Below the pieces are notes generated by a model. The model was not told where the DNA came from. It did no database searches and saw only the letters and a program-made list of their open reading frames with translations. From Isoetes taiwanensis (Eukaryota > Streptophyta > Lycopodiopsida > Isoetales > Isoetaceae): a stretch of DNA of 64,000 nt. A program made the position numbers and the translations under genes. Position 1 is the first letter of the stretch. Each line of letters begins with the position of its first letter. Shown here one piece after another: positions 46,738 to 58,447 of the stretch. The DNA lies in contig JAJEKV010000010.1 in NCBI GenBank assembly GCA_021234155.1, positions 8,578,103 through 8,642,102 on the forward strand, given 5' to 3'.

Positions 46738-46947
46738 ATGGGAGATTTCAACATAGATGCCCTGCGACAAAACAACATCATCGCGGCGTTACAGGCCACG
46801 ATGCCCGGCCATGTCCAACAAGTGAATGCCGCCACGCGCTCCGCGGCACTGCTTGACCATATCTGGACAAACTTCAAGCCTGCCTTTTGCGACATCGGCC
46901 ATTGCTACTGGAGCGACCATAGACGAGCATATATAGTGTTCACTTGA
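46738..46947 (+). pseudogene. Endonuclease/exonuclease/phosphatase-domain fragment
   Basis: The frame reads MGDFNIDALRQNN, later SAALLDHIWTN and YWSDHRRAYIVF. GDFN, D-x-IWTN and SDHR are the conserved blocks of the EEP fold used by LINE endonucleases and by the EEP domains of Helitron2/Helentron proteins. Only the last third of the domain is present. Upstream sequence in another frame (IRFGANAARTVL) may extend it. No RT or helicase sequence is near, so it is an orphan piece. Confidence 0.7.
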
Positions 46948-46949
46948 AG

Positions 46950-47716
46950 GTGGCAATGTGTGGAGGAATTTAGTGTCGTTTTGCAAATTTAGCTGCTGTT
47001 AATATAAGCGAATCTTTATCATTTAAGTTACGTATTGGATTTGTCTTTGAATTTGATAATGTTATAACCTAACCAAATATAAAATTTATGCACCGGAAAG
47101 ATGCATGTATATTATTTTTGTGCTATAAAACCAAGGTGAGCTAATAAACAGAACTCAAAATCTTTGCAGTCCCTTTGTTCAGCTTTGCCAAATTTCTGGC
47201 AGAACAAATAATCGACGAGCAGATCTATTGACAGACATTATAATGCACTGGCCTTCAACAAACAGAGCGTAGAGTCCATCTGGAGGCGTTCCTTACATGA
47301 CAATACCATTGTCAGGTGCAGCTAAGTAGTTTAGGGTGACGATGGATGATTCAGCACGTGGTCTTTTTGTTTGCAAACGTAGGACTATGTTTTTGCAAAG
47401 TTTAAGGAGGTCCATCTTCCTGCCTTGAAAATCTTATCTAGTTCAAACAATTTTCCATATTGGATAATCTTAAAAATATTGCAAGACCTAGCCAGAAAGA
47501 AATGCAACCTCATTAGATTTTACAAAACGTGTGCCATACATTCTATGCACGTGGAATTGGAACGTAAGAACGACAAACCTTTGTGACATTAAGGATTTTC
47601 AGGGGCCTCTAAGCTGAAGGTGGAATGTATCATCCGGATGGGCAATGCCACAGAAACATCAACATCATGGCAGATCAACAATTTGATAAAAACTCACGTC
47701 TTCAAAATTAGTGACC
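46950..47716. other. No gene recognised
   Basis: AT-rich. The part next to 47717 may be the 3' UTR of the TPR gene on the minus strand. Confidence 0.35.
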
Positions 47717-48285
47717 TTAACTATTATATTTTTGTCTGAAACTTGAGATATGGCATAGGGAGTGCAAAATACCCAGATGATACCCCTTGACTGCCTTCAA
47801 ATTCTTTAGCCTTTTATACAATGACTTAGCCTCTGCTACTCTTCCCAGCTTATCATTAAGCATGACAAGCAACTTCAATGTCAACATAACCTTCTTATGA
47901 TTGGGACCTAACTCTGCTTCCTGTATCTTCAGGACTCTACACATCAACTTTTCTGATTCATCATCTAGTACCAATGAATGCAAAATTGCAGCTAAGCAAT
48001 TGCATGCAGTTCCTGCAAATAGAGTATGTTAGTATCAAGGTAAGACAAGGAGTATTAAGAGCTGCATTTCCTAAACCACTCAAGCTGAATGAAGAAATCA
48101 AATTCATATGAAAGCTCATTTTGATTGTAATTTTGATCCTAACATTCACCTCCCCATCTCAGAAAGTACTTTAGCAAATTCCATGCGTGCTGCTTCTACT
48201 GCAGGATCAGCTTGTGAACAATCACCACTGTCTGACAGAATCTTCAGACCTCTCTGAAACAGCTCAATGGTAGCGTCAAAATCAC
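47717..48285 (-). CDS. TPR-repeat protein, last two exons (partial)
   Basis: Exon 48285-48150 encodes DFDATIELFQRGLKILSD and MEFAKVLSEMG. Exon 48012-47717 encodes ACNCLAAILHSLVLDDESEK, then MCRVLKIQEAELGPNHKKV and AEAKSLYKRLKNL to a stop. The pattern E..L..A.L.I.E..LGP.H....L.L..L....GR..EAK.LY.R fits the kinesin-light-chain/nephrocystin-type TPR family, a protein-interaction scaffold. Both edges have AG/GT signals, but joining them shifts the frame by one base. Upstream exons were not found, so the gene is partial or broken. Confidence 0.55.
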
Positions 48286-49951
48286 CTAGAAACAACAACA
48301 AATATTTGCTAAACATTGTGTCTGCAACTGATAGAGCAAACTGTCCACAAAGGTAACAGTTGTAGGGTTTTGTTGCATGCGTGAATAACATAGTTATATT
48401 TTCTGCTAGTTATGTTATCGATTCATATTAAATTCTACTGATCTCAAGGAGTGAAGGCAATTTAAGGTTTTTTTTTGCACAAAACATATCGGCAAATCTG
48501 AGGGCAAAAATTACTCGCTGTTTAATTAATTGTGGGAGTTTGCAGCATCTTGGTTGCTTCCGTCATAAAATGGAATACTAACATGCAGGGAGCAGCTTAT
48601 GCAGCAATTTCTGACGATGGGGGCATTAATTTGAAAGCATCGGATAATTCTACAGTCTGGAAAAGCTCGGATTCATCCTTTGCAACAGCGGCGCAGTGTG
48701 TTTCTAGTTCAAACCTACTCCTCTATGCAGTAATTTACCATATTTATATTGCAAAAGGCTTCACAGAATATTTTTGCTATCCTCAAACAAATATATGTAC
48801 CAATCTGCCCTCCTTGAACGTAATAATTTATCACTTTATGATCCAAGCACAGAAATATTTCCCATTCTTCCAAGAATGTCCCTTGCATAGCTCGAAATTG
48901 TCTAGTAATCCTATGCATGTATAGCAGGCAGCCAAAATACCAACAGGCTCGGATTGCGCAGGTTTGCCAGGCAGCCGGACTACAACCTAATACCATGATA
49001 TACACACCTGCACCTACGAAACCACCACACACCACTGCAAGGCGCCAAAGGACGTTCCGCTCAGCCGGAATTGCATCTACCCATTACCAGCAGCATCTTC
49101 AAAGTCCGGTCAAACAGTGAAAATAACGCCATGGCCGCCCAATCCCGTATTATAGCCAAACACCTAGCAAATGGCTTCTCTCCTAAGATAACTCCTCAGA
49201 AAAGAACGGCCTTGACAAAAAAGAAAAATGCTTCACAACGTCCATAACGAGTGGTCTTAGCAATGAAGCACCTGTCACGCACACTGTCTTGGCCATGCTC
49301 ACATGTCTGCACGCAAATTGATGGCTTCAAAAGGCTCAAAGCTAAACACTAGAAAAAGGATGGGATTTCAAGGTCAACACTGGTTGCAAAAATCGTTTCC
49401 CAACGTGGCTTCTACTGTCAAACATGTTCTGAAAATACCATGCATTTTTTGCTCGGTTACCGCGAATGTCTAGCAAGCAATAGTGAATAATTAATATTGC
49501 AAAACGAGAATGAAAAAGGGACACAAAAATAAACATGTACTTTCAGACATGCAGCGACAGGGAAAGCGGACATGTAATCATTGCAAAATAATTCATGATG
49601 CGGCAATCATCCGGTGAGCTTTGCAATTAATAACCCATACTGGAGCAGAATCTGCGAATGCAAAATCTCATTGAAATTGAATCCTTCTAAGGATCCGTCT
49701 ACAATGTTTCAAGATTTTACACACTTGGTTTCTTACTGGCACTATTTGAATGTTAAACATTGCAACTAAAATCTATCTGCACTGCACTAGCAAAAAGATT
49801 TCTAAGTGCATAAGCTCTGGACTATAAATTTTACCTCTGTGTGCCTTCCTGTTATTCACTTTATATCTTCATTGTAATGTGCGAACCATTTGTCCACTTT
49901 AGCGAGGCAATCTTTAAAGTTTGTGGTGCAAAGCTCCATCTCAAGATCCTT
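48286..49951. other. Mostly unassigned; one exon-like block
   Basis: At 48572-48584 a perfect plant branch-point-like TACTAAC is followed by ATGCAG and an open plus-strand stretch (GAAYAAISDDGGINLKASDN). It may be an exon of an unknown gene or chance. Nothing else recognised. Confidence 0.3.
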
Positions 49952-50907
49952 TTAATTGCCCCATGCAATATCTGGTATCCATTCCCAGATCTGCCACTAC
50001 AACATTCAAATTAGTATGCATGCATATGATTTCTTTCCTTTTATGTTAAATGTGCAAATGACAATATGATGCAAGCCTATCCAGAAAATGACGAACACAT
50101 TGTATATATAGACGCCAATTAATGCTGCAAGCTAGTTATCAACTGCAAACAATAGTGTAATCTCTGCAGAAGTAACTAAAGTAGTTCTTCACTATAAAGA
50201 AACAATTACGAAGAAATTACTACAGCTCACCCCAATCATGAATTGCATGGTTGTGAATAGGCCCATCAACCATAACAAATCTCTGCATGAACTGAAAGGA
50301 TGTTACCCTTTGGAATCAAAGCAAAAACTAGAGTAATAAGATGCTAACCCGCAATGGTGGCTATGACGGTCGCAGGATAGCACCACATTATCAAAAGCGC
50401 CTACAAATCTCAGCTATGTGATTCTTTGAAACAATAACTATCATAGTTGCAATAAACAATGGTCGCCATGCTCATTTGATGTAAAGTAAAAAGAAAGGCA
50501 TTTAAGTCGGAAACAATACCTCAACTTCGTTTCCCGCATAAGCAAACAGGGCCTTAACCTCGTTCAACTTTAGAAGTTTTTCTTGGTTATGTGTTGTTTT
50601 CGATGGTGATAGACTTGTCAATCAATGTGCCAATTAAAGACGAAGAAAATTACACAAATGAAAGGCAAAAAACAGATTAGAACACCTTTCTTGGCTGTTC
50701 TCCTTGCGATAAAGGGCGGCCTTCAAATTCCTCTATGATTCTCTTAATAATGATGTCAATCGTCTGCATAACACAAGCTTAAACATGTATATTGTATATT
50801 TATTTCGGTTTAGAAGATGATAGATGTATCTCACCGAGGGAAGTTCATTGGACTGCTTGCTCTCCACAATTGTCTTGGACAAGGCTCGAAAGGGACCGAA
50901 TAGAAGC
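49952..50907 (-). CDS. Exon-like blocks of an unrecognised, partly hydrophobic protein
   Basis: Minus-strand blocks with AG acceptors and GT donors: 50907-50835 (ALSKTIVESKQSNELPS), 50763-50686 (TIDIIIKRIIEEFEGRPLSQ), about 50576-50520 (LLKLNEVKALFAYAGNEVE), 50400-50349, 50282-50231 and 49990-49952 (IWEWIPDIAWGN then stop). In one frame 50400-50349 is hydrophobic (LLIMWCYPATVIATIA), as is 50282-50231 (DLLWLMGLFTTMQFMIG), suggesting membrane segments near the C-terminal end. Two junctions miss frame by one base. I do not recognise the family. Confidence 0.35.
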
Positions 50908-52377
50908 CTGCATTTGTAATTATTTACCCATGAATCCAAAGCCTCTCGAGGAGAGCATAACTAGAATGAAAAAAGCGCATACATCTATGTTCTTGAGTGT
51001 CCTTTGATTTTCTACGATTGGAAGATCTTGTATAGACCTTGGCTTCAATTGGAATAAGTCCCGCAGCCTTATGCAAACATCATGAATCGGACTACAGGTT
51101 GAATCTGAATGTAAACATTCAAACCCATTTGTCGATGCACATAAGATCCTAAAACGTGCGTAACTATGTCCGGATCGAACCTGAGATGATGGTAAACTCA
51201 CAAGGGAAGTTTTCTACATCATGGTGGATGGCCCCGATTCCCAAGCACGGTATTGGTTCCATAATCGAACCTCCAAACTTGCGGAGGGTAGTTAAGCTTG
51301 GCAAGCGGGCCCCCTGTGATGTAAGCATTCTTCTCTTCCAAGGTGGCTACATTTCACGGTAGCCAAATCGCTGAGGTTCATTCCACCGATGGAAGAAGTA
51401 AAGGTGCTTTAGCCGCGTTTACGCTTCCTCGACATGGAGACTTCATAAGAGTCGCATATTTCCAAACCCTAATCCGGCCGGTTTGTCTCCATTCGTGGTA
51501 GGACTTCAAGTACCAATATACAATCCACCACCGCGGATATATGGCATCGGATTTCTCGAAAACATGCCCCGGAGCCCATTTCCAAGTAGAGGAAAGAGTC
51601 CAAACAAAATCACAATCTTGAAAAATCAATTGCTCATATACATGCTCCGTGCATGACGGCCTTCGAGGGCAAAATCAATCAATAAACACGACCATTGAGC
51701 CTAGAGTGGCTCTCAAAATTTAGTATAATAGGTAATCAAGGCGTCTCTCTTCGACATTCCTAGGCGATTCCGGCCGCCACGATTACCGTTGCAAGGAGTC
51801 GTGGAGTTCTTTACATCTGACCGAGAGTTTACAGGAAATAGGGGGTTTGGAGCAGTCACCAGCATATACCTAGGATATGCCAAAACCCCACATAAACAAG
51901 GGTTTGCCCCCTAGGGGCAACCCAAAAAATGCACATACCTACCCAAAGAACTCGATGGAGCAATAGATATTTAGACAAAAACTTAGGACTAAATAGCAGA
52001 CACGAATTAGTAAAAAAATCGATATCATAATAGACAAAAACCATCTGTTAATTTGGAAACTAATATGTCGCACAATGGCAGGGGTTTCCAGGGGGATTTG
52101 AAGTTCTTGAAACCATAGAACATATCCCTAAAACAATTAAATGGGTTGTTAAAAGAAAAAAAAAAACATAGATTTAAAGTATAAAATAATCATGTTAGCT
52201 TATTGATTATATTGGTCAAATTAGTCTTATTAGGACATTGAGTTATTTTGGTAGGAGGTTCGAGTCATATTCTAAAACCTTAGGCAAAGTCATATAGAGG
52301 CTTGACATTCTATCAAAATCTTAGATGAACTCGTATTTCATATTTTAAATGATAGGCGCCCCCCGAATTATAAATGA
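50908..52377. other. No gene recognised
   Basis: Frames near 51156-51362 (plus) and 51378-51629 (minus) lack family resemblance. Upstream exons of the minus-strand gene ending at 49952 may lie in the first few hundred bases. Confidence 0.3.
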
Positions 52378-52808
52378 CACAACTACCATTAACATTATTA
52401 ACACAAACCATTGCATAACACATTTTAATTAAAACCCCCCTTAAGCCCCCTTTGGTTTGGGTGCATATTCACACGGGGGGTTACTCCAGGCATCGAGAGC
52501 TGTCGGATGGGCATATTTGCCCTTTATTCCTTGATCTGGACCGTACATAGCGATCCTCGTTTGTGGGGTATGCATGTACAAGTTTTTGTATACTGTATAT
52601 TGAGATTTGTAAAATACTATAAGGTTTGAGAGAATGTACTTAATGGTGTTAATTTTGTACATGTATTGTAAATATATTTTTGGGGCTCTCGCTGCCCTAC
52701 GTAAACCCCCGTGTGAATATGCACCCAAACCAAAGGGGTTTAAGGGGGATTTTAATTAAAATGTGTTAAATGCAATGGTTTGTGTTAATAATGTTAATGG
52801 TAGTTGTG
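52378..52808. mobile_element. Foldback MITE, about 430 bp
   Basis: About 105 bp at the left (CACAACTACCATTAACATT... to CATATTCACACGGGGG) are repeated inverted at the right (to ...GGTAGTTGTG) with few differences. The inner 220 bp are unique. No ORF. Target duplications are not clear. Confidence 0.85.
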
Positions 52809-52835
52809 TATTGATTGTTATATTAAAAAAAAATT

Positions 52836-52850
52836 GGGCCCTTCGGGCCC
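52836..52850. other. GGGCCC-TTC-GGGCCC perfect hairpin
   Basis: GGGCCCTTCGGGCCC forms a GC stem that as RNA closes on a cUUCGg-type tetraloop. It lies 28 bp outside the foldback element after an A-run. Confidence 0.6.
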
Positions 52851-55240
52851 TAACTAAAGCAAGCCTAGGTAAATGTTATGGGCCTAAATATTAATTACTA
52901 AAAAGCACAATAACATCAAGACTGAACGTGATACAACAAACATGTTAGGAAATGATTATCTAGTTCCAAAGTAGTAGGAAGACTAAGCAAGAATCTTTTT
53001 CATCGTAATCACGATGATTAGATTTAGTGGGATTCTGAAGTGTCAAATGAAGAGTAATATCCTCCTTAAATGCCATTGTGAGGAATTTAGAACATGTTTG
53101 CAAGACAAAAGGAATTATAAATCATAAACAATTGAGAGAAGTCTTAAAGAAGAAATACAAATATGATGCAACACATAAAATAATGCAAGATGGTACATGG
53201 AAATTATATAGAAAGGCAGCATGAAAAATCATGCTTCCAACATGCAAATAAGAATGTTGAAAAGCTACAAACTTATTATGCTATGATTACAAGGCAGCAA
53301 TGGAAATGGAAAGGGAGGCCACGAGACTTAGATGATGCTTGTACGATTCGCGGCAAATTGCCAGGCAAATCATATGCTCCAAAATCATGCTATTTCCAAT
53401 CCAGTGCACAAAATTTTCAAAAGAATTTTGATGAACCCTAGGTTTCAAAACTAACATCTTCGAACATCATTTGATCAACTCTAAGATGAAAGGCTTTTTC
53501 GAACTGAGCATTTGCCATGGTAGAAGAAAGATAGTGAGAGTTCCGGAGATCATAGTACCAAAGAAGGATTAAGGAAGAATCCATGTCTTCAATAGATCTA
53601 ACCATGTCAACATCCTAAAGGCCATCGAATTGATCATGTTAAGCATCATGTTATTATGGTAGCCATAGTCGAGCAAGTTCATCTCTCGCATAGCTTTAAA
53701 AGTGGCAATCGACTCATTTTCCATTTTGCGATATATGATCACGTTAATGCACTCCTTGGGGCTGCATAAAAAAAATTGCTTGAGGCGGTCAGATAAGCTC
53801 GAGGAGAAATCAAATATCTAGCACGGACTATCAAATATCTAGCATTCTTATTTCCAAGCCATTAGGTTTCAAACTTTACTACCTGGATTGATCTTATAGA
53901 AAAGTGCCCAAGATTTGCAGACATAGCTTCAGCTCCTGCATCGTCATTTGCAACCCTAAAACAAATGTTTCATTCTGAAAGCCATGTTTCTGTTTTGCTA
54001 CTCTACTGCAACGAGCTTTGTAAATGCCGAGTTCCAGAGTTCCAGAGTTACACCATTGATCTGCTTCCTTCAAACATCACCTGCGCATTTTGGGTCTTTA
54101 CCGGCTCAATGAAATCATGGAATAACCTGTACTTTCTTTGGTAGCGACCAAGCTTCATTAGAATCATCAACAAATTCGGCAAGGCTACATGCACATCTGC
54201 ACAAAAAAACAGGGCCCCAACTCCGACCAGCAAGGCAAAACAGCTCTCTATACTTCTTCAACGTCCACGACCCATCACGGGCCACACTTCCATGCGTGGA
54301 GGATCACACGGACCTTAGCCGAATCTATTGCACCATAACCACAAACCTAATTTTAACCTAATATTTGAAACCTAAACCAAAATAAACATGCAAACAATAA
54401 AAGCCCCACAACCACACGATTTTCTCTCTTCTTTAAAATCAATGGCTAACAAATGGATGCACTCTAGATATACCGTTTAGTACATCCACGTGAATACGCC
54501 CGTGAAATCATATGAAAACCATGCCAAAAAGCGTATAAAATCACAAAAAAACCCCTGTTATAATGATAGATATGCGAAACAAAAGGTGCCCAGAAGCTCC
54601 AAGATACGGTCTAGGCCATAGGATCGATGAATCCGACGATTGTTGTAGTCCAGAGTGCACCTCGTTTAGAATATGTATACATAACCTATTAGCTTCCCAA
54701 ACTTATACAACACCAAAAGCATTAATTCAAAAATTGGTCATGCTTTTGGATGGGGTCTAAAGCATGCATGTCAATTTAAAATATATATTGAGCAGGTTCT
54801 CTCTACTCCTCCCTTTGGTTACTACTTATGCATGTTCATGTCCATATCCATGTCTATATCCAATATATTCATATTCTTAAATTTATTCGCCTAAACCCTT
54901 GGTTCAAGGAACAAATTGATGATATCTCAAGGTGGGTTTTTAACTTAATTTCTAGCCTTTGTACTTGGCAAAACCATCTTTTTAATTTGATATATATGTA
55001 CCTCATGATACTACCGTATATACATATTAATACATATATTGGGCAAATCCATCTGTTAATTTAAAATCATATAGGAAAGAGAGAAAATGAGTCTCTTACT
55101 ACTAAGGAATGATGCCATTGACATCTAGGGATGAAACTTCATGAGCTATTTATGTATTTATAGAAAGTATAATATGCTTGAGACAGCCCATGCTTAAGGT
55201 CAGAAAAGGCCATAGCCAAGTATAATAAGCTTCCAAACTA
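52851..55240. other. No complete gene; possible RT scrap
   Basis: At 53540-53600 the plus strand reads VPEIIVPKKD-stop-GRIHV, like the VPKKDG(K/R)IRV block of Ty3/gypsy reverse transcriptase, but neighbouring motifs are missing. Other frames are unrecognised. Confidence 0.35.
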
Positions 55241-55629
55241 TCAGGTTTTTTTTTTTTTCTTTTTTGAAAGTAAGAGACGGTTTTATCATTAATTATAAAA
55301 TCTCAAGTACATAGCAAAGTATATGCTTTTGCTAGAAAAGCATACCAAAATGAAAGTATAAAAACCAACATAGAGCTTCATATTACAGGAATTATGAGCT
55401 CTAAAACATGTAGAGAGTAACAATTAGCAGCAGATAAGTAAATATATAGAGACTAAGAGTTCATGAGTGAAAAGAGTTCCGAGGTAGTCCATTTTGATGA
55501 CGAGATCACTTGAAGTCTCAACTTGCCCATACTGTAGAATCCTGCCAACCAATCTTTCCAAAAAAGTAATCTAGATTAAAATTAAACAAGAGCAGGAGCA
55601 TGTTTCTGTAAGGATAAAGAATGTGAAGT

Positions 55630-56124
55630 TCAGGAATCAGAGAAGAAGACTGAGTTGAAGTAGGCATTAAATGCATCAGTTGATCCAAAAATGTAATGAT
55701 CAGGAGACCAGTTATTGCTGTAGAAAAGGCGAAATTTGTCCTTGTCCTCCAAAAGAATCAGCAAGGATCCATATAGATCAGCAAGGAGCTTGTGATTGTA
55801 GTACATTGTTCTATATCTTGTCATCTGTCTCTCAGTAAGTATGAAATAGTGATTTGACAAGAAAGTCCACAAGTAATGACGAACCTGTACTACCTCCCTG
55901 CAGAAGATAGCAGCCCATAAATCCTCATTTTCTTTCTGATATCTTCTGTGCCATGTTCTCATAAGAAAAGATTCCATTGAAGTGGCAATGTTATTTTGCA
56001 TGGCCTGATATTTTGCTGTTTGACTGAATGGCGAGTTGTCATAAAATCTACTCCTTTCATCACCATGAAGGAAATCAAGATATTCTAGGATCATCAGAAA
56101 GAAAAATGTTAGAATCCACAACAT
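55630..56124 (-). CDS. Unrecognised 3' reading frame of LINE B
   Basis: 164 codons including HRRYQKENEDLWAAIFCREV, HYLWTFLSNHYFILTERQMT, NHKLLADLYGSLLILLEDKD and FRLFYSNNWSPDHYIFGSTD. It follows the zf-RVT frame; a stop-free stretch (MHFQFDFETIATAHKKKYG, YKGHYDLFASTLNVVDSN) links them in another frame. It is neither RNase H nor a knuckle. LINE A has only about 200 bp between zf-RVT and its 3' end, so this part is extra. Function unknown. Confidence 0.5.
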   Translation of the reverse strand: MLWILTFFFLMILEYLDFLHGDERSRFYDNSPFSQTAKYQAMQNNIATSMESFLMRTWHRRYQKENEDLWAAIFCREVVQVRHYLWTFLSNHYFILTERQMTRYRTMYYNHKLLADLYGSLLILLEDKDKFRLFYSNNWSPDHYIFGSTDAFNAYFNSVFFSDS

Positions 56125-56256
56125 TCAAAGTTGAAGCAAATAAATCATAATGACCCTTATACTCTCCATGGTTCTTCCAATTCCTATCATAATTAGTCCC
56201 ATATTTCTTTTTGTGAGCAGTGGCAATAGTTTCAAAGTCAAATTGAAAATGCATAT

Positions 56257-56832
56257 TTATCTAAAAGATAGAAGGCCTTTTCTTTCCATACAAGACACGA
56301 TTTCTTGCTTAATGTTCCAAAGAGCAATGAAGATAACTGTGTTGTGAAATCTATCATCATATTGGATAAAGGAAAGAATATTTCCATCATTTACAATATC
56401 AAATCTATCAGCAATCCAAATCCAGAAATCATTCAATTTGTTACAATAAAAGATATGACACATGTCCTCATCTCTATTACATCCCAAGGGGCAGTTGATA
56501 TTAGGATTTCTCTTTGATAAGGAGTACAAATTGTTCAAACTGTCATTGGCAAAAAGCCAGATGAAATATGAAATTTTTGGTGGACAGTAAGAGTTCCATA
56601 CATTATGAAAAAGGATCTTAAGCTGAGATTGATTAATAGACCATTTAATCATAGCTTTACTGTTATCAAAATTGGAAGATAAAGCACTGTACACATACTT
56701 AACTTTGTATTCCCCTTTGCCATTTATAGTCCAGTCACCTTTCCCAAGATTAGGAGATAGATTAGAGAGATAGGGTCTGATATGAGTATAGACCTTTTTG
56801 TCAGAGGAAGTACCCTCAATGATTTCTTTCAA
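56257..56832 (-). pseudogene. LINE B zf-RVT domain
   Basis: 191 open codons: WTINGKGEYKVKYVYSAL, KISYFIWLFANDSLNNLYSL, then CPLGCNRDEDMCHIFYCNKL and FWIWIADRFD. The C..C...H...C pattern is the zf-RVT zinc-binding motif of plant LINE ORF2, thought to bind element RNA during reverse transcription. It is well preserved apart from the stop before the next frame. Confidence 0.88.
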
Positions 56833-57045
56833 TTTAGTCCAAGAAATGACTCTCCCTCCTGAGAAAAGGTCTCTGATATAATCTAGACCAGCCTCATGCC
56901 ATTTTTTATAGATCCTTGGATGTTTAATTGCCAGAATTGAAGAAGTCTGATAAACCAGAATAGGATTTCAGAAGATAGATATAGGAGAGATAGAATTCCA
57001 GGCCTTGATCAAATTACCCATTAGGGGAGAGATATTAGAGGCTGG

Positions 57046-57740
57046 CTTCATATGAATGAAAGCAAAGTGGGAAAGATGAATAGATGGATGTCCATAGGGA
57101 GATCAATGAGAAAACAGAGAACAATAGACACAAATGAGATTAAAAAAGGGTATGATATTACAAAAACATACCTGGAAGATTTGCTGGATGAGGAGGAAGC
57201 TCCCGTGTTCGATTCCATGTGGCTACAGGCGTTCGCAAAGCGTGAATAAGGATTTGTCGGGCTGGAAATTGTAACAGGCAATAATAAGAGCCTCTAATAA
57301 CAGAATATAATTAAAAATGCAAAGAAAGGACTTACAAAACCAATAAGAAGCAAAAAAGCCTAAAACTTACGAGAAGAACCTCACTTTCTTCTCAAAGAAT
57401 GCCGCTTGAACATGACTCAATCTGCTGGCTAAAAACTTCGGACTGGATGCGCCCCCCGATCGACCAAGCCGCCATAAGATGGCCTTTGAATGGCTCTGCT
57501 CATCGATCACTGATGGTAAACCGGCGCTTAAGGAAAAAAGAGAGCCGCAGAGTGATCGAGAAGACGTGGGAGGAAGAATGGTGGGGAGAGGAAGAGGGTG
57601 CGCAATTACGCCGCACCCTCAACCCTAAAAAAAAGCAATAATAAAATCGGCCATGTGGGCCATGCCCTCCATGACGCAAAGGGAAGAAATGACGGCCATG
57701 GCGCCGACACCGAGGAGGCCACGTGGCCATGACAAGATAT
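57046..57740. other. No gene recognised; short open frame
   Basis: A plus-strand frame ends with TKTYLEDLLDEEEAPVFDSM and a stop at 57249; no family. GC-rich 57400-57730 may be a promoter or 5' UTR. Confidence 0.3.
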
Positions 57741-57985
57741 TAAAGGTTGTGTTATATGTTTATATATGTTATGTTATGTTATATATTTAATATGGTTATA
57801 TAGTTTCAATGGTTATATATGGTTTTAATGTTTACATATGGTTTACATTGAATATGGTTGTATGGTTTAATATGGTTATATGATTTTAGTGGTTATATAC
57901 GGTTGTATGGTTTATATTTAATATGTTTGTATGGTTTTATATGGTTTATATGGTCATATTTGTGGTGTTTGGGGCTATATGGTTT
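57740..57985. repeat. Degenerate TATGGTT-rich repeat
   Basis: Many irregular copies of ATATGGTT, TGTATGGTT and TTTAATATGG over about 250 bp. Confidence 0.85.
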
Positions 57986-58099
57986 TAATGTGTGCTTTTC
58001 CATTCAGGGAGCATGTGAGATGAGTAAAATGGAGCCAAGGAAGTCCAGCACAGGGTAAAAGAAAGCCATTGGAGAAAGCCATTCGGGAGAAGGAGTTAT

Positions 58100-58447
58100 G
58101 TGAAAAGAGGATTGCGTAATCCTGAGGAGGCTCACAAAGTTCAGTTTGAGTGCTGCAGACGGCTTGATGATATGCATAAGTACATGATGCATTCTGCAGC
58201 GATTCTCCTTCAGCCCAAAACAAGCTTAGTGATCTCTCCAGCTGAAGAAAAATTCATATCTGTGCATGGATGTGTGTTTTGCAGTAATGGCTTTGCTAAT
58301 AATGAACCTATCCTAGTTGCTCCATGCGAGCATTCATTTCATATCTTCTCTTTCTCATATTCTATTTCCTCACTGACTATCCTCGGCCAAGAGCATGCAA
58401 ATGGGACGATAACATTTCAAAGACCTTGGTGTGTACAATGGAGGTAA
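58100..58447 (+). CDS. RING-like zinc-binding frame, partial
   Basis: 115 codons. It includes ISPAEEKFISVHGCVFCSNG and ILVAPCEHSFH, with a C-x2-C...C-x-H-x2-H spacing reminiscent of the first half of a RING or related zinc finger. The second cysteine cluster is not seen; the frame instead runs into what may be an intron. It lies upstream of a Ulp1-like segment on the same strand and may belong to the same gene or transposon. Confidence 0.4.
   Translation: MKRGLRNPEEAHKVQFECCRRLDDMHKYMMHSAAILLQPKTSLVISPAEEKFISVHGCVFCSNGFANNEPILVAPCEHSFHIFSFSYSISSLTILGQEHANGTITFQRPWCVQWR

Larger units (their letters stand above)
55246..57045 (-). mobile_element. LINE B, 5'-truncated L1-type LINE with poly(A)
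   Basis: The 3' end is marked by a T-run on the plus strand (55246-55265, one interruption), that is a poly(A) tail on the minus strand. The coding order from the right is RT thumb (NLIKAWNSI, IYKKWHEAGL, near 57.0-56.85 kb), zf-RVT (56832-56257) and a further open frame (56124-55630). The 3' end resembles that of LINE A. RT catalytic motifs are absent, so it is 5'-truncated near 57.04 kb. Confidence 0.82.
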
